From the NCBI GenBank assembly GCA_033813635.1, contig JAPXRI010000032.1, forward strand, positions 1 through 35,477: a DNA stretch of 35,477 bases, given 5' to 3'. This document shows, piece by piece, positions 1 to 9,187 of the stretch. Position 1 is the first letter of the stretch. The number at the start of each line of letters is the position of its first letter. The position numbers and the translations under genes are program-made. Source of the DNA: JAPXRI01 sp033813635 (GTDB lineage Bacteria; Bacillota; Clostridia; Oscillospirales; QAMX01). Below the pieces are notes generated by a model. The model was not told where the DNA came from, ran no database searches, and worked only from the letters and a program-made list of their open reading frames with translations.

Positions 1-1572
1 CAGGCGTTGAACGAGCTGAACGTCTTTCCGGTGCCGGACGGAGACACCGGCACGAACATGTCGATGACGATTAACTACGCGATCGGTGAGATCAGGAATT
101 TTGACAGCGAGTTAATCTCAAAAATGTCGGAGAAAATAAAGCAGGGGCTGACGAGGGGCTCCCACGGAAACTCGGGCGTCATCACCTCGCTTTTGTTCAA
201 CGGCATGTCCAAATACTTTGAGGACCATGATTCCGCGGACCCCATTACGTTCGCATACGCGATGAAGGCCGGCGCCGATAAGGCCTACAGCGTCGTAAAC
301 AAGCCCACGGAGGGTACGATACTGACGGTGGCGAGAAAGGCCGCCGAGCGGGCGATCGAGCTCGCGGCGACCGGGTGCGATTTCAACGAGATGCTCTCGC
401 AGTCTCTAGAGGCGGCTTACACGGCGCTCGCGCTGACGCCGACCCAGAATCCGGTGCTCGCCAAGGCGGGCGTCGTAGACGCGGGAGCGAAGGGCTACTG
501 CTACATCCTCGAGGGGATGCTGGCGTCCGTAAGGGGAATCAAACTGTCCTCGGAGCAGGCGGAAGGCGGCGCGACACAGAAGAAGTCGGTTTTCAGCGAA
601 TACAGAACGGAAGATATTAAATACACTTACTGCACCGAGTTTATTATCCTGCGCGGCAAAAACAGGGCGGACGCAATCGCGCTGCGGGCTTTCCTCGGAT
701 CAAAGGGAGACAGCCTCGTGATGGCCGAGGACGACGATATCATTAAAATCCATGTCCATACCAACAACCCCGGCCTGGTCCTTGAGGAGGCGCTGAAATA
801 CGGCTCGCTCACCGCGATCAAAATCGAGAACATGCGCGAGCAGCATACCGAAAAACTAAATCTCAGCGAGGCGGCGGCCAAAACGGCGGGACAGCCGAAA
901 ATCGCGCCGCCCGAGAATAAATTCGGGTTCGTATCTGTCGCGGCGGGCGAAGGCATTAAAAACGTCTTTAAGGACCTAGGCGCCGACAACATCGTCGAGG
1001 GCGGGCAGACGATGAACCCGTCGACGGAGGATATTCTGCGCGCGATAAACGGAACGCCGGCCGAGACCGTATTCGTGTTCCCGAACAATAAAAACATCAT
1101 CATGGCGGCAGAGCAGGCGGCCGGGCTGACCGAGAAGAAGGTTGTCGTTATCCCGACAAGGACAATTCCCGAGGGGATTACCGCGATGCTCGCCTACGAC
1201 CCGGAGTCCTCGGCGGAGGACAACGCCGAAATGATGAAAAACAGGATATCCGGGGTGCGTACGGCTCATATCACTTATGCGGCCCGCGACTCGGTATTTG
1301 ACGGGACGACGATAAAAGCGGGCGATTACCTCGTGCTGGCCGGAGGAAAGCTTAAAACCGGGAGCAGTTTTGAGGAAGTCGCATCCGATATGGCGGACAG
1401 CCTGAGATTGAACGAGGCGGAATTTGTCACGTTTTTCCGCGGGGCGGATGCTTCCGACGAGATAAGCGACCTGCTTATGAACAAGCTGAAAGAGAAGGCC
1501 GGCCCGAACACGGAATTCAATGTAATCGACGGCGGGCAGCCGGTCTACTACTTCATCATAGGCGTCGAGTAG
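1..1572 (+). CDS. fakA: Fatty acid kinase catalytic subunit FakA (YloV/DhaL-DegV-like), 5' truncated by window edge
   Basis: The reading frame is open from base 1, so the true start lies upstream; a TTG at base 7 is unlikely to be the start. The visible 523 codons are close to the family length of about 550, so only a short N-terminus is missing. The N-terminal DhaL/DAK2-type domain shows the metal-binding block NVFPVPDGDTGTNM and the SHGNSGVI segment. The C-terminal half has the DegV-like fold typical of YloV proteins. FakA phosphorylates acyl groups delivered by a FakB carrier so that exogenous fatty acids can enter phospholipid synthesis through PlsX/PlsY. No fakB is in the window. An intrinsic terminator follows the stop, separating it from recG. 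Family assignment is confident; substrate is inferred from the family. Confidence 0.9.
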   Translation, partial: QALNELNVFPVPDGDTGTNMSMTINYAIGEIRNFDSELISKMSEKIKQGLTRGSHGNSGVITSLLFNGMSKYFEDHDSADPITFAYAMKAGADKAYSVVNKPTEGTILTVARKAAERAIELAATGCDFNEMLSQSLEAAYTALALTPTQNPVLAKAGVVDAGAKGYCYILEGMLASVRGIKLSSEQAEGGATQKKSVFSEYRTEDIKYTYCTEFIILRGKNRADAIALRAFLGSKGDSLVMAEDDDIIKIHVHTNNPGLVLEEALKYGSLTAIKIENMREQHTEKLNLSEAAAKTAGQPKIAPPENKFGFVSVAAGEGIKNVFKDLGADNIVEGGQTMNPSTEDILRAINGTPAETVFVFPNNKNIIMAAEQAAGLTEKKVVVIPTRTIPEGITAMLAYDPESSAEDNAEMMKNRISGVRTAHITYAARDSVFDGTTIKAGDYLVLAGGKLKTGSSFEEVASDMADSLRLNEAEFVTFFRGADASDEISDLLMNKLKEKAGPNTEFNVIDGGQPVYYFIIGVE

Positions 1573-1580
1573 ATAAAGGG

Positions 1581-1618
1581 GCCGTCCGGAGCGGGAATAC
1601 CGTTCGGGCGGCTTTTTT
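1581..1618 (+). terminator. Intrinsic terminator after fakA
   Basis: A 10-bp stem (GCCGTCCGGA at 1581-1590 pairing with TTCGGGCGGC at 1603-1612, with two G-U pairs) is followed directly by six T residues. It lies 9 nt after the fakA stop. Confidence 0.85.
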
Positions 1619-1651
1619 AAACGCGGCCCGGAAGGAGCGTGAGCTTTAAGC

Positions 1652-3709
1652 TTGGGAAGCGACATCCTGGATAGGGACATACGCTATGTGAAAGGCGTGG
1701 GCGAAAAGCGCGCCCAGGCTTTTCGCAAGCTGAAAATAAACACACTAAGCGATCTTTTGACGTTTTATCCGAGGGCTTACGAGGACAGGCGCAAAATCTG
1801 TAAAATCGCGGAGCTTGTGCCAGGGGAGTTCTGCTCGTTTGCGGCGATGGTCGCGTCGCCAGTTAAAAACGCGCGGGTCAGAAGCGGCATGACGCTGTCG
1901 AAGCTCAGGGCTGTGGACGAGACAGGCAGCATCAACATCACGTTTTTCAATCAGCCCTATGTGAAGGACAGCCTTATCCAGGGGGAGCGCTATCTTTTTT
2001 ACGGCAAAATCCAGAGCGAGGGCTTCGGCTTCGAAACGGTTTCCCCGGAAGTGTCGAGACTCGGGGGCGACGAGGAGCCGGCGGGTGAAATCGTACCGGT
2101 CTACCACCTCTCGGCCGGTCTCAGCCGGAAGGCTGTGATGTCCGCGGTGGACGCTGCGCTCTCCGCCTGCGAGGGAAAGCTGACGGATGCTCTGCCGGAA
2201 AAAATCAGGAGTCAATATAAGCTTGCGGGGCTGGAATTTGCCCTCTCGTGCATACACCGCCCGTTCTCCGAGGAAGCGCTGGAGCTCGCGAGGCGAAGGC
2301 TTGTGTTCGAGGAGCTTCTGACCCTTTCCGCCGGGCTGTTTCTGCTGAAAAACAGACACGCGGGCAAGGCGGGTATTAGATTTCAAAAGGTGTCGGACAG
2401 CGAGTTCATCGAAAAGCTGCCCTTCCGGCTCACCGGTGCGCAGTTGAGGGCTTATCGGGAATGCGCGGAGGACATAGCCTCCGGAAAGCTGATGAACCGG
2501 CTGATTCAGGGTGACGTCGGTTCGGGGAAGACGATCGTTGCGGCCGCTGTCGCCTATCAGGTGCTGAGAAACGGAGCTCAGGCAGCGCTGATGGCGCCAA
2601 CCGAGGTGCTGGCCTCCCAGCATTACGCGACGCTGGCGCCGCTTTTTGAAAAAATCGGCGTGAAAACGGCGCTGCTTCTCGGGAAAATGACCGCGAAGGC
2701 TAAGAAAGAAGCGCTTGAAAGCATCCGCTCCGGGGACGCAGGCTTTATCGTAGGGACGCACGCGGTGATATCGGAAAACGTGGTCTATAAAAACCTCGCC
2801 CTCGTAATCTGCGACGAGCAGCAGCGCTTCGGCGTCGAACAGCGCGCCGCGCTCGCGGCGAAGGGGAGCAATCCCCATATGCTTGTGCTCTCGGCGACCC
2901 CTATCCCGAGAACCCTCGGCCTGATTATGTACGGAGATCTAGATTTGTCGATTATCGACGAGCTACCGCCGGGGAGACAGGTTATCGATACCTATATCGT
3001 CGGCGAGGACATGCGGAGCCGGATAGAGGCCTTCGTCCGGAAACAGATCAGACAGTCCCACCAAGTTTACATTATCTGCCCGCTGATCGACGAGGACGAC
3101 AGCGCCGAGACAAAATCCGTTATGGAATACGCCAACTCGCTGCGCGAAAAGGTCTACGGCGACCTGCGCGTCGGGCTGCTGCACGGAAAAATGAAATCCT
3201 CCGAAAAAGAAAAGGTGATGGCGTCGTTCAAGGCCGGCGAGACGGATATTCTTGTTTCGACGACCGTTATCGAGGTAGGCGTCGACAACCCAAACGCGAC
3301 GCTGATGGTGATTGAAAACGCGGAGAGGTTCGGGCTCTCCCAGCTCCACCAGCTGCGCGGCAGAGTCGGCAGGGGCAGCGCGAAATCCTATTGCGTGCTG
3401 TTCTGCGCCGGCGGTGAAAAGAGTTTTGAACGGATGAAAATACTCGCCGAGACGAACGACGGCTTCAGGATAGCGGAGAGGGACCTTGAGATTAGGGGAC
3501 CGGGCAATTTCTTCGGAAACCGGCAGCACGGCCTGCCCGGACTGAGGCTCGCGAGCCTTGTGGCGGATATGAAAGTGCTTAAGGAGGCGCAGGTCGCTGC
3601 TGAGGAGCTTTTGAAAAGCGACCCGAGGCTTGAGAAGCCGGAGAATAAAGCGTTCGGAGAAAAAATATACGCGATGTTTGACAGGGAAAACGGGAACATA
3701 TTCAACTAA
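1652..3709 (+). CDS. recG: ATP-dependent DNA helicase RecG
   Basis: 685 aa, the usual RecG length. RecG remodels stalled replication forks and Holliday junctions. Domain order is an N-terminal wedge/OB domain (about residues 1-250, beginning with the DIRYVKGVGEKRA helix-hairpin-helix-like motif), helicase lobe 1 with Walker A GDVGSGKT, the DEQQ box of this superfamily (CDEQQRFG) and the LSATPIPRT motif, then lobe 2 with STTVIEVGVD and QLRGRVGRG. The C-terminus has the RecG wedge-contact motif around RDLEIRGPGNFFG. Start: TTG at 1652 preceded by GGAG at 1633-1636; no in-frame ATG is nearby. Clostridial genomes often carry recG close to fakA/yloV. The next ABC gene starts 21 nt downstream, so cotranscription is likely. 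Confidence 0.95.
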   Translation: MGSDILDRDIRYVKGVGEKRAQAFRKLKINTLSDLLTFYPRAYEDRRKICKIAELVPGEFCSFAAMVASPVKNARVRSGMTLSKLRAVDETGSINITFFNQPYVKDSLIQGERYLFYGKIQSEGFGFETVSPEVSRLGGDEEPAGEIVPVYHLSAGLSRKAVMSAVDAALSACEGKLTDALPEKIRSQYKLAGLEFALSCIHRPFSEEALELARRRLVFEELLTLSAGLFLLKNRHAGKAGIRFQKVSDSEFIEKLPFRLTGAQLRAYRECAEDIASGKLMNRLIQGDVGSGKTIVAAAVAYQVLRNGAQAALMAPTEVLASQHYATLAPLFEKIGVKTALLLGKMTAKAKKEALESIRSGDAGFIVGTHAVISENVVYKNLALVICDEQQRFGVEQRAALAAKGSNPHMLVLSATPIPRTLGLIMYGDLDLSIIDELPPGRQVIDTYIVGEDMRSRIEAFVRKQIRQSHQVYIICPLIDEDDSAETKSVMEYANSLREKVYGDLRVGLLHGKMKSSEKEKVMASFKAGETDILVSTTVIEVGVDNPNATLMVIENAERFGLSQLHQLRGRVGRGSAKSYCVLFCAGGEKSFERMKILAETNDGFRIAERDLEIRGPGNFFGNRQHGLPGLRLASLVADMKVLKEAQVAAEELLKSDPRLEKPENKAFGEKIYAMFDRENGNIFN

Positions 3710-3730
3710 AATTGTAGGGGAGAAAAATCG

Positions 3731-4483
3731 ATGATTAAGCTTGTCAACGTGAGTAAAAGCTACGCCAACGGAAAAGTAAAGGCTGTGGACGATTTTTCAC
3801 TTGAGGTCAAACGCGGCGAGATCTTCGGATTTATAGGCCCGAACGGCGCGGGCAAGACGACGACGCTGAAAATGATCACCGGCATACTCAAACCGGACAG
3901 CGGTACGATCCTCGTGGACGGGATTGACATCTCTAAAAAGCCGGTGACCGCAAAACGCAGGATCGGCTATGTGCCGGACAGCCAGGACGTCTACGACAGG
4001 CTTACCGGTCTGGAGTACCTGAATTTTATCGCCGATGTGTACGGCGTGGATAAACCGGCGCGCCAGGCGGCGATGGAGAAATATCTGGCGATGTTCGGGC
4101 TCCAGAACGCGATCGGCGAGCAGATAAAGACCTACTCCCACGGCATGAAGCAAAAGCTGCTGGTGACCGCGGCGCTGCTTCCGAATCCGCCGCTCTGGCT
4201 GCTTGACGAGCCGCTGGTCGGGCTCGATCCCCGGGCGGCGCACCAGCTGAAGGAAAACATGCGCGCCCACTGCGCCCAGGGGAACACGGTATTCTTCTCC
4301 ACACACGTCCTCGAGGTCGCGGAAAAGCTCTGCGACAGGATCGCGATAATCGACAACGGGAAGCTTGTCGCGGTGGGGAGCGTCGAGGAGCTAAAGGCGA
4401 AGTACCAGGGCAGCTCAGCCGGCACGTCGCTTGAAAGCATCTTCCTATCCCTCACGGAGCTGGAAGGGGAGGATGAAAAATGA
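3731..4483 (+). CDS. ABC transporter ATP-binding protein (ABC-2 exporter type)
   Basis: 250 aa nucleotide-binding domain. Walker A is GPNGAGKTT, the signature is the degenerate YSHGMKQK seen in many ABC-2 type ATPases, and Walker B is LWLLDEPLVGLDP. The H-loop is in FFSTHVLE. The start ATG follows a GGGGAGAAAAATCG ribosome site. Its stop overlaps the start of the next gene (ATGA), so the two are translationally coupled and should form one exporter. Substrate cannot be told from sequence. Confidence 0.93.
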   Translation: MIKLVNVSKSYANGKVKAVDDFSLEVKRGEIFGFIGPNGAGKTTTLKMITGILKPDSGTILVDGIDISKKPVTAKRRIGYVPDSQDVYDRLTGLEYLNFIADVYGVDKPARQAAMEKYLAMFGLQNAIGEQIKTYSHGMKQKLLVTAALLPNPPLWLLDEPLVGLDPRAAHQLKENMRAHCAQGNTVFFSTHVLEVAEKLCDRIAIIDNGKLVAVGSVEELKAKYQGSSAGTSLESIFLSLTELEGEDEK

Positions 4484-6141
4484 GTGAGGCATGGCTTTTG
4501 TTCCGCGTCCAGCTCCGCTCCCGCTTTTCGCTTAAGGAGCTTTCGGGGATAAACGGCTCGGGCTCGAAGGCCTCGGCCAAGCGCGCCGGAATGCTGCTGC
4601 TGATTTTGATCGGATTCGGCTCCATCCTTCTGATGTACTGCATGATTCTTATCGGCATGATGCGGGCAGCGATCGATTTCGGTTATCCCGAGCTTGTGAT
4701 GGATCTGGTGGTGCTGGTTTCGATGGCGATGTGCGCGGTGTTCGGCATCTTTATTGTGATGTCGAATATCTACCTCGCGAAGGACACCGCGCTGTTATAC
4801 TCTCTGCCGGTCAGGAGCAAGAGCATTTTTATTTCAAAGTTTATGCTCGTCTACCTGTCTGAATTACTGGTCAACCTGTCATTTATGCTCCCGGCGGTGA
4901 TCATCTATGGGAGCATGGCCGGCGGGAGCGCCGCCTTTTACCTCCGCGCGCTCTACGTGGCGCTGCTGATGCCCGTGATCCCGCTGCTCGCCGCGCTGCT
5001 GCTGGACTCGATTCTGATGCTTGTGGTAGGCAGGCTGCGCAAAAGGGAGCTTATTACGACGGTCGGGTCCTTTGTCATATTGGCGGCGATCCTCGTAGGG
5101 CAGTTTGTCCTGAATTCGACCCTTGCTTCTTCGGAATCCTCCGGCGAGGACTTTTTTGCGAACCTGTTCAATACAAGCTGGACTAAGCTGCAGACGCTGT
5201 CCGTCCCGCCGGTATCCTGGGCTTCCAAGGGGATCGTCGGAGGGGGATACACCTCGCTTTTCACACTGGTTTTATTTACGATCACCGCGTTGATTTTCTA
5301 TATCATCGTTTATTACGCCGCGGGTGCGATCTACAGAAGAGCGGCGGTGTACCACCTCGAAGCGGCGAAGAGGTATAAAAAAACCGCGGTGACGGAGTTT
5401 TCCGGTCAGTCGCAGGGCGCGGTCAGGGCGATGTATAAAAAGGAGTGGAAGATCCTGCTCAGAAGCTCGATCTACGCGACGAACAGCCTTACCGGCGCGG
5501 TCATCGCCGTAATAGCGGTGCTCTTTCCGGTGTTCTCAGGCGACGGCGGGCTGATTTCGATGTTGCCGGAGATCGACGCGTGGACCGCCTCGCTGATCCT
5601 CGCCTGCGCGATAGGGTTATTCTCTTCGCTGAATCCCGGCGCCACAACAGCGGTCTCGCGGGAGGGGAAGGCGTTTTGGCTGGTCAAAGCCCTTCCGGTC
5701 TCATACCGCCGTCAGACGCTCGCCAAGCTGGTATTCGGGAGCGTAATACCGGTCCTGTGGGCTCTGCCGCTGGCCGTCGCGGTTATCTTTATCTTCCGCG
5801 CACCGATTGCCGCCGCGATCTTCGGATTTCTTCTCGGCATGGCGGTCAGCGTGGCGATAACGGCCCTCGGAATGGTTTTTGATTTTATAAAGCCGAAGCT
5901 TTCCTGGACAAACGAGGCGGAGGCGATAAAACAGAACATGAACGCTCTGATCGGGATGGTGGTCGGAGCGGCGGAGGTCTGTATTCTGGGGTTTGCAGGG
6001 TATCTGCTGATAACGAAGACGGGGCTCGCGATGTGGGCCGCGTGCGTTCTGATAGCGGCGGCAACCGTAGCTTTAGCCGCGGTGTCCGTCTGGATGCTTT
6101 TACGGGTCGGCGAAAAAGCGCTCGACAGGCTTGAAGCGTAG
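4480..6141 (+). CDS. ABC-2 type permease (putative ABC exporter family)
   Basis: 553 aa polytopic membrane protein with many hydrophobic segments spread over the whole length. Examples are the first around residues 37-60 and a set near the C-terminus rich in Ala/Ile/Val. It looks like the large two-repeat permeases of the Firmicutes putative ABC exporter type (YthQ-like). It overlaps the ATPase gene by 4 nt (ATGA) and must be its partner. The central soluble loop contains the motif AMYKKEWKILLRSS, a basic amphipathic segment recurrent in this family and likely to contact the ATPase. Substrate unknown. folC starts 24 nt later. Confidence 0.85.
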   Translation: MSEAWLLFRVQLRSRFSLKELSGINGSGSKASAKRAGMLLLILIGFGSILLMYCMILIGMMRAAIDFGYPELVMDLVVLVSMAMCAVFGIFIVMSNIYLAKDTALLYSLPVRSKSIFISKFMLVYLSELLVNLSFMLPAVIIYGSMAGGSAAFYLRALYVALLMPVIPLLAALLLDSILMLVVGRLRKRELITTVGSFVILAAILVGQFVLNSTLASSESSGEDFFANLFNTSWTKLQTLSVPPVSWASKGIVGGGYTSLFTLVLFTITALIFYIIVYYAAGAIYRRAAVYHLEAAKRYKKTAVTEFSGQSQGAVRAMYKKEWKILLRSSIYATNSLTGAVIAVIAVLFPVFSGDGGLISMLPEIDAWTASLILACAIGLFSSLNPGATTAVSREGKAFWLVKALPVSYRRQTLAKLVFGSVIPVLWALPLAVAVIFIFRAPIAAAIFGFLLGMAVSVAITALGMVFDFIKPKLSWTNEAEAIKQNMNALIGMVVGAAEVCILGFAGYLLITKTGLAMWAACVLIAAATVALAAVSVWMLLRVGEKALDRLEA

Positions 6142-6165
6142 CGGGTTTTGAAGGGAGAAAGCAAA

Positions 6166-7467
6166 ATGTCCTCGCAGAATGAAAAATATCAAAAGGCGGT
6201 TGAGGCGATTTCCGAACTCAACCGCCTCGGTTCGAAACTCGGGCTGGAGAGTATAAAAGAGCTTCTGAACCGGCTCGGGAACCCGGAGAAAAAGCTGAAG
6301 TTTGTCCATGTGGCGGGAACAAACGGGAAGGGCAGTACGGTCTCGATGATCGCCGCCGCGCTCGCGTCGGCGGGATATAAAACCGGAATGTATGTTTCAC
6401 CGTCCGTGGTAGATTTCTCGGAGAGGATCCAGATAAACGGAGAATACACCGATAAAGCGGATTTCTTAAACGCCTACGAGGCGGTCGGCCGCGTATGTGA
6501 CGGTATGTGCGCAGACGGGCTTTCAAGGCCCACCGAGTTTGAGACGGTGACCGCGATCGCACTCAAGATTTATGCGGACACCGGATGCGATATCGCCGTG
6601 CTTGAGACCGGGCTCGGTGGCCGCTTTGACGCGACAAACGCGATCCCCGCTCCGGAGGTGGCGGTGATCACCTCGATATCCCGGGACCATATGAAGCTGC
6701 TCGGCGATACCCTCGGAAAAATCGCGTTTGAGAAGTGCGGCATTATCAAGGACGGCTGCCCGGTGGTCACGTACTCGGAACAGCCGGAGGAGGCGCTTGA
6801 AGAGATAAAAAAGCAGTGCGCCCTGAAAGACAGCCCGTTGATCGTCCCGGATATAGGAGCCCTTGAGATATCAGGCGTCGGCGTGGAGGGGACGGAGTTT
6901 TCCTATTCGGGCAGGACTTATGTGACCCCGCTGGTGGGCGACCATTTCGCGAAGAACGCGCTGACTGCGATCGAAGCCCTCGGCGTTCTGCGCCGGAAGG
7001 GCTATCGGATAAGCGAAAAAGACATCGCCTCCGGCCTCGCGGCGCGCCCGTTCACCGCGCGGATGGAGATCGTCTCGCGCTCGCCATATATTGTTTTGGA
7101 CGGCGCCCATAACATCGACGCGGTCGACAAGCTCTGCAAAACGCTCGACGGGGTTTTTCCGGGCAGGCGGATTATCACGGTAATGGGGATGTTTTCCGAC
7201 AAGGAGTACGACAAGTGCATACCGAAAATCGCGGAGAAAAGCGAAATCTTCATCGCGACTGAGCCGGAGAACAGCCGCGCGCTCAGCGCGTACGAGACAG
7301 CGTCGTTTGCGAGGGGGAGGGCAAAGTACATAGCCGTGTCTAGGCTTCCCGGGAGGGCTCTCAGAGCGGCGCGGAGCTTTGCCGGGAAGGACGACGTCAT
7401 CCTCTGCTGCGGCTCGTTTTCGTTCCTCGGGGAGATCAAAGAGGCGCTTGGCGGGATTTCAAGATAA
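6166..7467 (+). CDS. folC: Bifunctional folylpolyglutamate synthase / dihydrofolate synthase
   Basis: 433 aa Mur-ligase-like enzyme that adds glutamate to dihydropteroate and folates in the cytosol. The ATP-binding P-loop is VAGTNGKGSTVSMIAAAL, followed by the omega-loop region MYVSPSVVDFSERIQING and the LETGLGGRFDATN motif, all diagnostic of FolC. The C-terminal ligase domain has VLDGAHNIDAV. I chose ATG at 6166, which follows AAGGGAGAAAGCAA, over the in-frame TTG 18 nt upstream. The gene lies 24 nt after the permease and ends at a terminator hairpin before the spoIIA operon. Confidence 0.93.
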   Translation: MSSQNEKYQKAVEAISELNRLGSKLGLESIKELLNRLGNPEKKLKFVHVAGTNGKGSTVSMIAAALASAGYKTGMYVSPSVVDFSERIQINGEYTDKADFLNAYEAVGRVCDGMCADGLSRPTEFETVTAIALKIYADTGCDIAVLETGLGGRFDATNAIPAPEVAVITSISRDHMKLLGDTLGKIAFEKCGIIKDGCPVVTYSEQPEEALEEIKKQCALKDSPLIVPDIGALEISGVGVEGTEFSYSGRTYVTPLVGDHFAKNALTAIEALGVLRRKGYRISEKDIASGLAARPFTARMEIVSRSPYIVLDGAHNIDAVDKLCKTLDGVFPGRRIITVMGMFSDKEYDKCIPKIAEKSEIFIATEPENSRALSAYETASFARGRAKYIAVSRLPGRALRAARSFAGKDDVILCCGSFSFLGEIKEALGGISR

Positions 7468-7486
7468 ACCTTTTTATAAACAGAAT
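7461..7486 (+). promoter_or_regulatory. Candidate sigma-H promoter for the spoIIA operon
   Basis: AAGATAA (7461-7467), a 12-nt spacer and ACAGAAT (7480-7486) followed by AT closely match the Bacillus sigma-H pattern (AGGAWWW, 11-12 nt, RNNGAATWW). The spoIIA operon is a classic sigma-H target in Bacillus. The -35 element overlaps the last codons of folC. The problem is that a terminator-like hairpin lies between this site and spoIIAA. Confidence 0.4.
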
Positions 7487-7515
7487 ATAACATATTGTGA
7501 CAGATATAATAGTAT

Positions 7516-7556
7516 AAAATCAATGTGCGGACTTAAATTTCGTACATTGATTTTTT
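7516..7556 (+). terminator. Terminator hairpin between folC and spoIIAA
   Basis: A 14-bp stem (7516-7529 with 7541-7554, one G-U pair) with an 11-nt loop ends in a run of six T. It probably ends the recG-folC transcript. If the sigma-H site upstream is real, the hairpin would lie inside the spoIIA leader. Confidence 0.75.
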
Positions 7557-7581
7557 ATTATATTACAGAGGAGGCGAAAAT

Positions 7582-7929
7582 ATGACACTGGATTACGAGA
7601 GCGGAGAATTCGGGGGCAGGATTACCATCGCGGGCGAGATAGACCATCACGCGGCGGTCGGCGCTATTGAAAAAATAGACAGGCTGCTGGACGAATACCA
7701 GCCGGGCGTCGTCTCGTTTGACCTTGGCGGCGTGACGTTTATGGACAGCTCCGGAATCGCGCTTATTTTATTTGCCGACAAAAGGCAGAGGCAGATCGGC
7801 GGAAGCCTTTATATCGTTAATGTCCCGCCGCAGCCACTGCGCGTTCTGTCGTCGGCGGGGATAAATAAAATGATTAAAACTGAGAAAAGAGGGACGGGTA
7901 ATGAAAAAATCAGGCAAAACAAAGCTTGA
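7582..7929 (+). CDS. spoIIAA: Anti-sigma F factor antagonist SpoIIAA
   Basis: 115 aa STAS-domain protein. In its unphosphorylated form SpoIIAA binds SpoIIAB and frees sigma F in the forespore; SpoIIAB phosphorylates it and SpoIIE reverses this. The phospho-acceptor motif FMDSSGIALI is present (the serine is S56 or S57). The start ATG follows a strong GAGGAGGCGAAAAT ribosome site. The C-terminal tail after about residue 98 (KTEKRGTGNEKIRQNKA) is charged and runs 29 nt into spoIIAB, an unusually long overlap for this gene pair. It is the first gene of the canonical spoIIAA-spoIIAB-sigF order. Confidence 0.93.
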   Translation: MTLDYESGEFGGRITIAGEIDHHAAVGAIEKIDRLLDEYQPGVVSFDLGGVTFMDSSGIALILFADKRQRQIGGSLYIVNVPPQPLRVLSSAGINKMIKTEKRGTGNEKIRQNKA

Positions 7930-8341
7930 AATGCCGGCGGAATCGATCAACGAGGGCTTTGCGAGAGTGTTCGCCGCGGCGTATGCGGCAAGGCTGGACC
8001 CGACTATGGAAGAGGTCGCGGACATCAAAACGGTTATCAGCGAAGCCGTAACGAACGTCATCGTCCACGCCTACCCCGAGAGGACCGGGAACATCTACAT
8101 AACCGCGAGAGTCATCGGCGGGGACACGCTTGAATACGTGATCAAGGACAAGGGCGTCGGCATACCGGACATTAAAAAAGCGCTGGAGCCGATGTATACC
8201 ACCGGAGGGGACGAGCGGTCCGGCATGGGCTTTACCATTATGAAAAATTTCAGCGACAAGATGGCGGTAACTTCCAGACCGGGAAAGGGAACGACCGTTA
8301 AGCTGGTCAAAAAGATTTCCGACAGACGCCGGAGGTTTTAA
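7901..8341 (+). CDS. spoIIAB: Anti-sigma F factor / serine kinase SpoIIAB
   Basis: 146 aa, the family length. GHKL-fold protein that binds and inhibits sigma F and phosphorylates SpoIIAA. The N-box EAVTNVIVHAY, G1 box KDKGVGI and G2 box ERSGMGFTIM are intact, so ATP binding and kinase activity are expected. The start ATG lies within the 3' end of spoIIAA, with GGGACGGGTA just upstream. The residues LDPTMEEVADIKTVISEAVTN align closely with what I recall of the Bacillus protein. sigF starts 2 nt after its stop. Confidence 0.95.
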   Translation: MKKSGKTKLEMPAESINEGFARVFAAAYAARLDPTMEEVADIKTVISEAVTNVIVHAYPERTGNIYITARVIGGDTLEYVIKDKGVGIPDIKKALEPMYTTGGDERSGMGFTIMKNFSDKMAVTSRPGKGTTVKLVKKISDRRRRF

Positions 8342-8343
8342 CC

Positions 8344-9114
8344 ATGGCTGCGGCGGAGAACGGCACGCTGGCCGTGCGGGAACCGTCTGCGGACATGCAT
8401 GCAAGGCTTATCACGGCCGTTCAAAACGGCGATAAAAAGGCGGAGGCCGAGCTGCTGGATAAAAACAGCGGACTCATCTGGAGCATCGTCAGGCGGTTCG
8501 CACCGCGCGCTGCGCCGCGGGGGATCGAGACGGACGACTTATACCAACTCGGCTCGATCGGTTTTATCAAAGCGGTCAGGAATTTCGACCTTACGAAGGG
8601 TACCGCGCTGTCGACATACGCTGTGCCGAAAATCATCGGGGAAATAAGACGGTTCCTGCGCGACGACGGACTGATAAAAGTAAGCCGCTCCGCAAAGGAA
8701 GCGGCTAACAAACTAACGGCTGCAAGGGATAAATTTATATATACAAACGGTTCGGAGCCCACGCTTACAGAGCTCTCGGAGATCACCGGGATATCCCCGG
8801 AGGACATCGCCGCGGCGGACGAAGCCCTGACAGCGTTTGACTCGCTTTTAAGCGGCGGTCCGGCGGACGCCGAGCACGGCATCGAGGATATCGGCTCAGG
8901 AGAGGCGATGGAATACGGAATTGTCGAGAAAATCGCCCTAACGGAGGCGATATCCCGGCTTGACCCAAAGGAGAGAGCGGTGATCTCCCTGCGCTACCGG
9001 CGCTCGTTCACTCAACAGAAGACCGCAGAACTGCTGGGCATATCGCAGGTTCAGGTCTCGCGGATAGAGAGCAGAACTCTTGCGCGCCTAAAGCAAATCA
9101 TGGAGGAAATATAA
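8344..9114 (+). CDS. sigF: RNA polymerase sporulation sigma factor SigF
   Basis: 256 aa sigma-70 family member with regions 2, 3 and 4. Region 2 is seen in DDLYQLGSIGFIKAVRNFD and LSTYAVPKIIGEIRRFLRDD, region 3 in the SRSAKEAANKLTAA segment, and region 4 in a helix-turn-helix (QQKTAELLGISQVQVSRIES). It directs early forespore transcription and is held off by SpoIIAB. Identity rests on operon position and on the region 2.4/3 sequence typical of SigF/SigG. SigG would be similar in sequence but is not found behind spoIIAB. A GGAGG ribosome site lies in the end of spoIIAB. Confidence 0.95.
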   Translation: MAAAENGTLAVREPSADMHARLITAVQNGDKKAEAELLDKNSGLIWSIVRRFAPRAAPRGIETDDLYQLGSIGFIKAVRNFDLTKGTALSTYAVPKIIGEIRRFLRDDGLIKVSRSAKEAANKLTAARDKFIYTNGSEPTLTELSEITGISPEDIAAADEALTAFDSLLSGGPADAEHGIEDIGSGEAMEYGIVEKIALTEAISRLDPKERAVISLRYRRSFTQQKTAELLGISQVQVSRIESRTLARLKQIMEEI

Positions 9115-9171
9115 CAAAAAAGCGCTTGGGTCCGCGGCAAAGCGCGCGATTAAGCGTTTTGCCGCGGACCC
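9115..9171. terminator. Bidirectional terminator between convergent sigF and rex
   Basis: A perfect 14-bp inverted repeat (9128-9141 with 9158-9171, GGGTCCGCGGCAAA) lies between the convergent genes. On the minus strand it is followed within a few bases by a run of six T (A run at 9116-9121), so it ends rex transcription well. On the plus strand the T tract is weak (CTCGTTTTA). Confidence 0.8.
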
Positions 9172-9187
9172 CTCGTTTTAGACAGGA

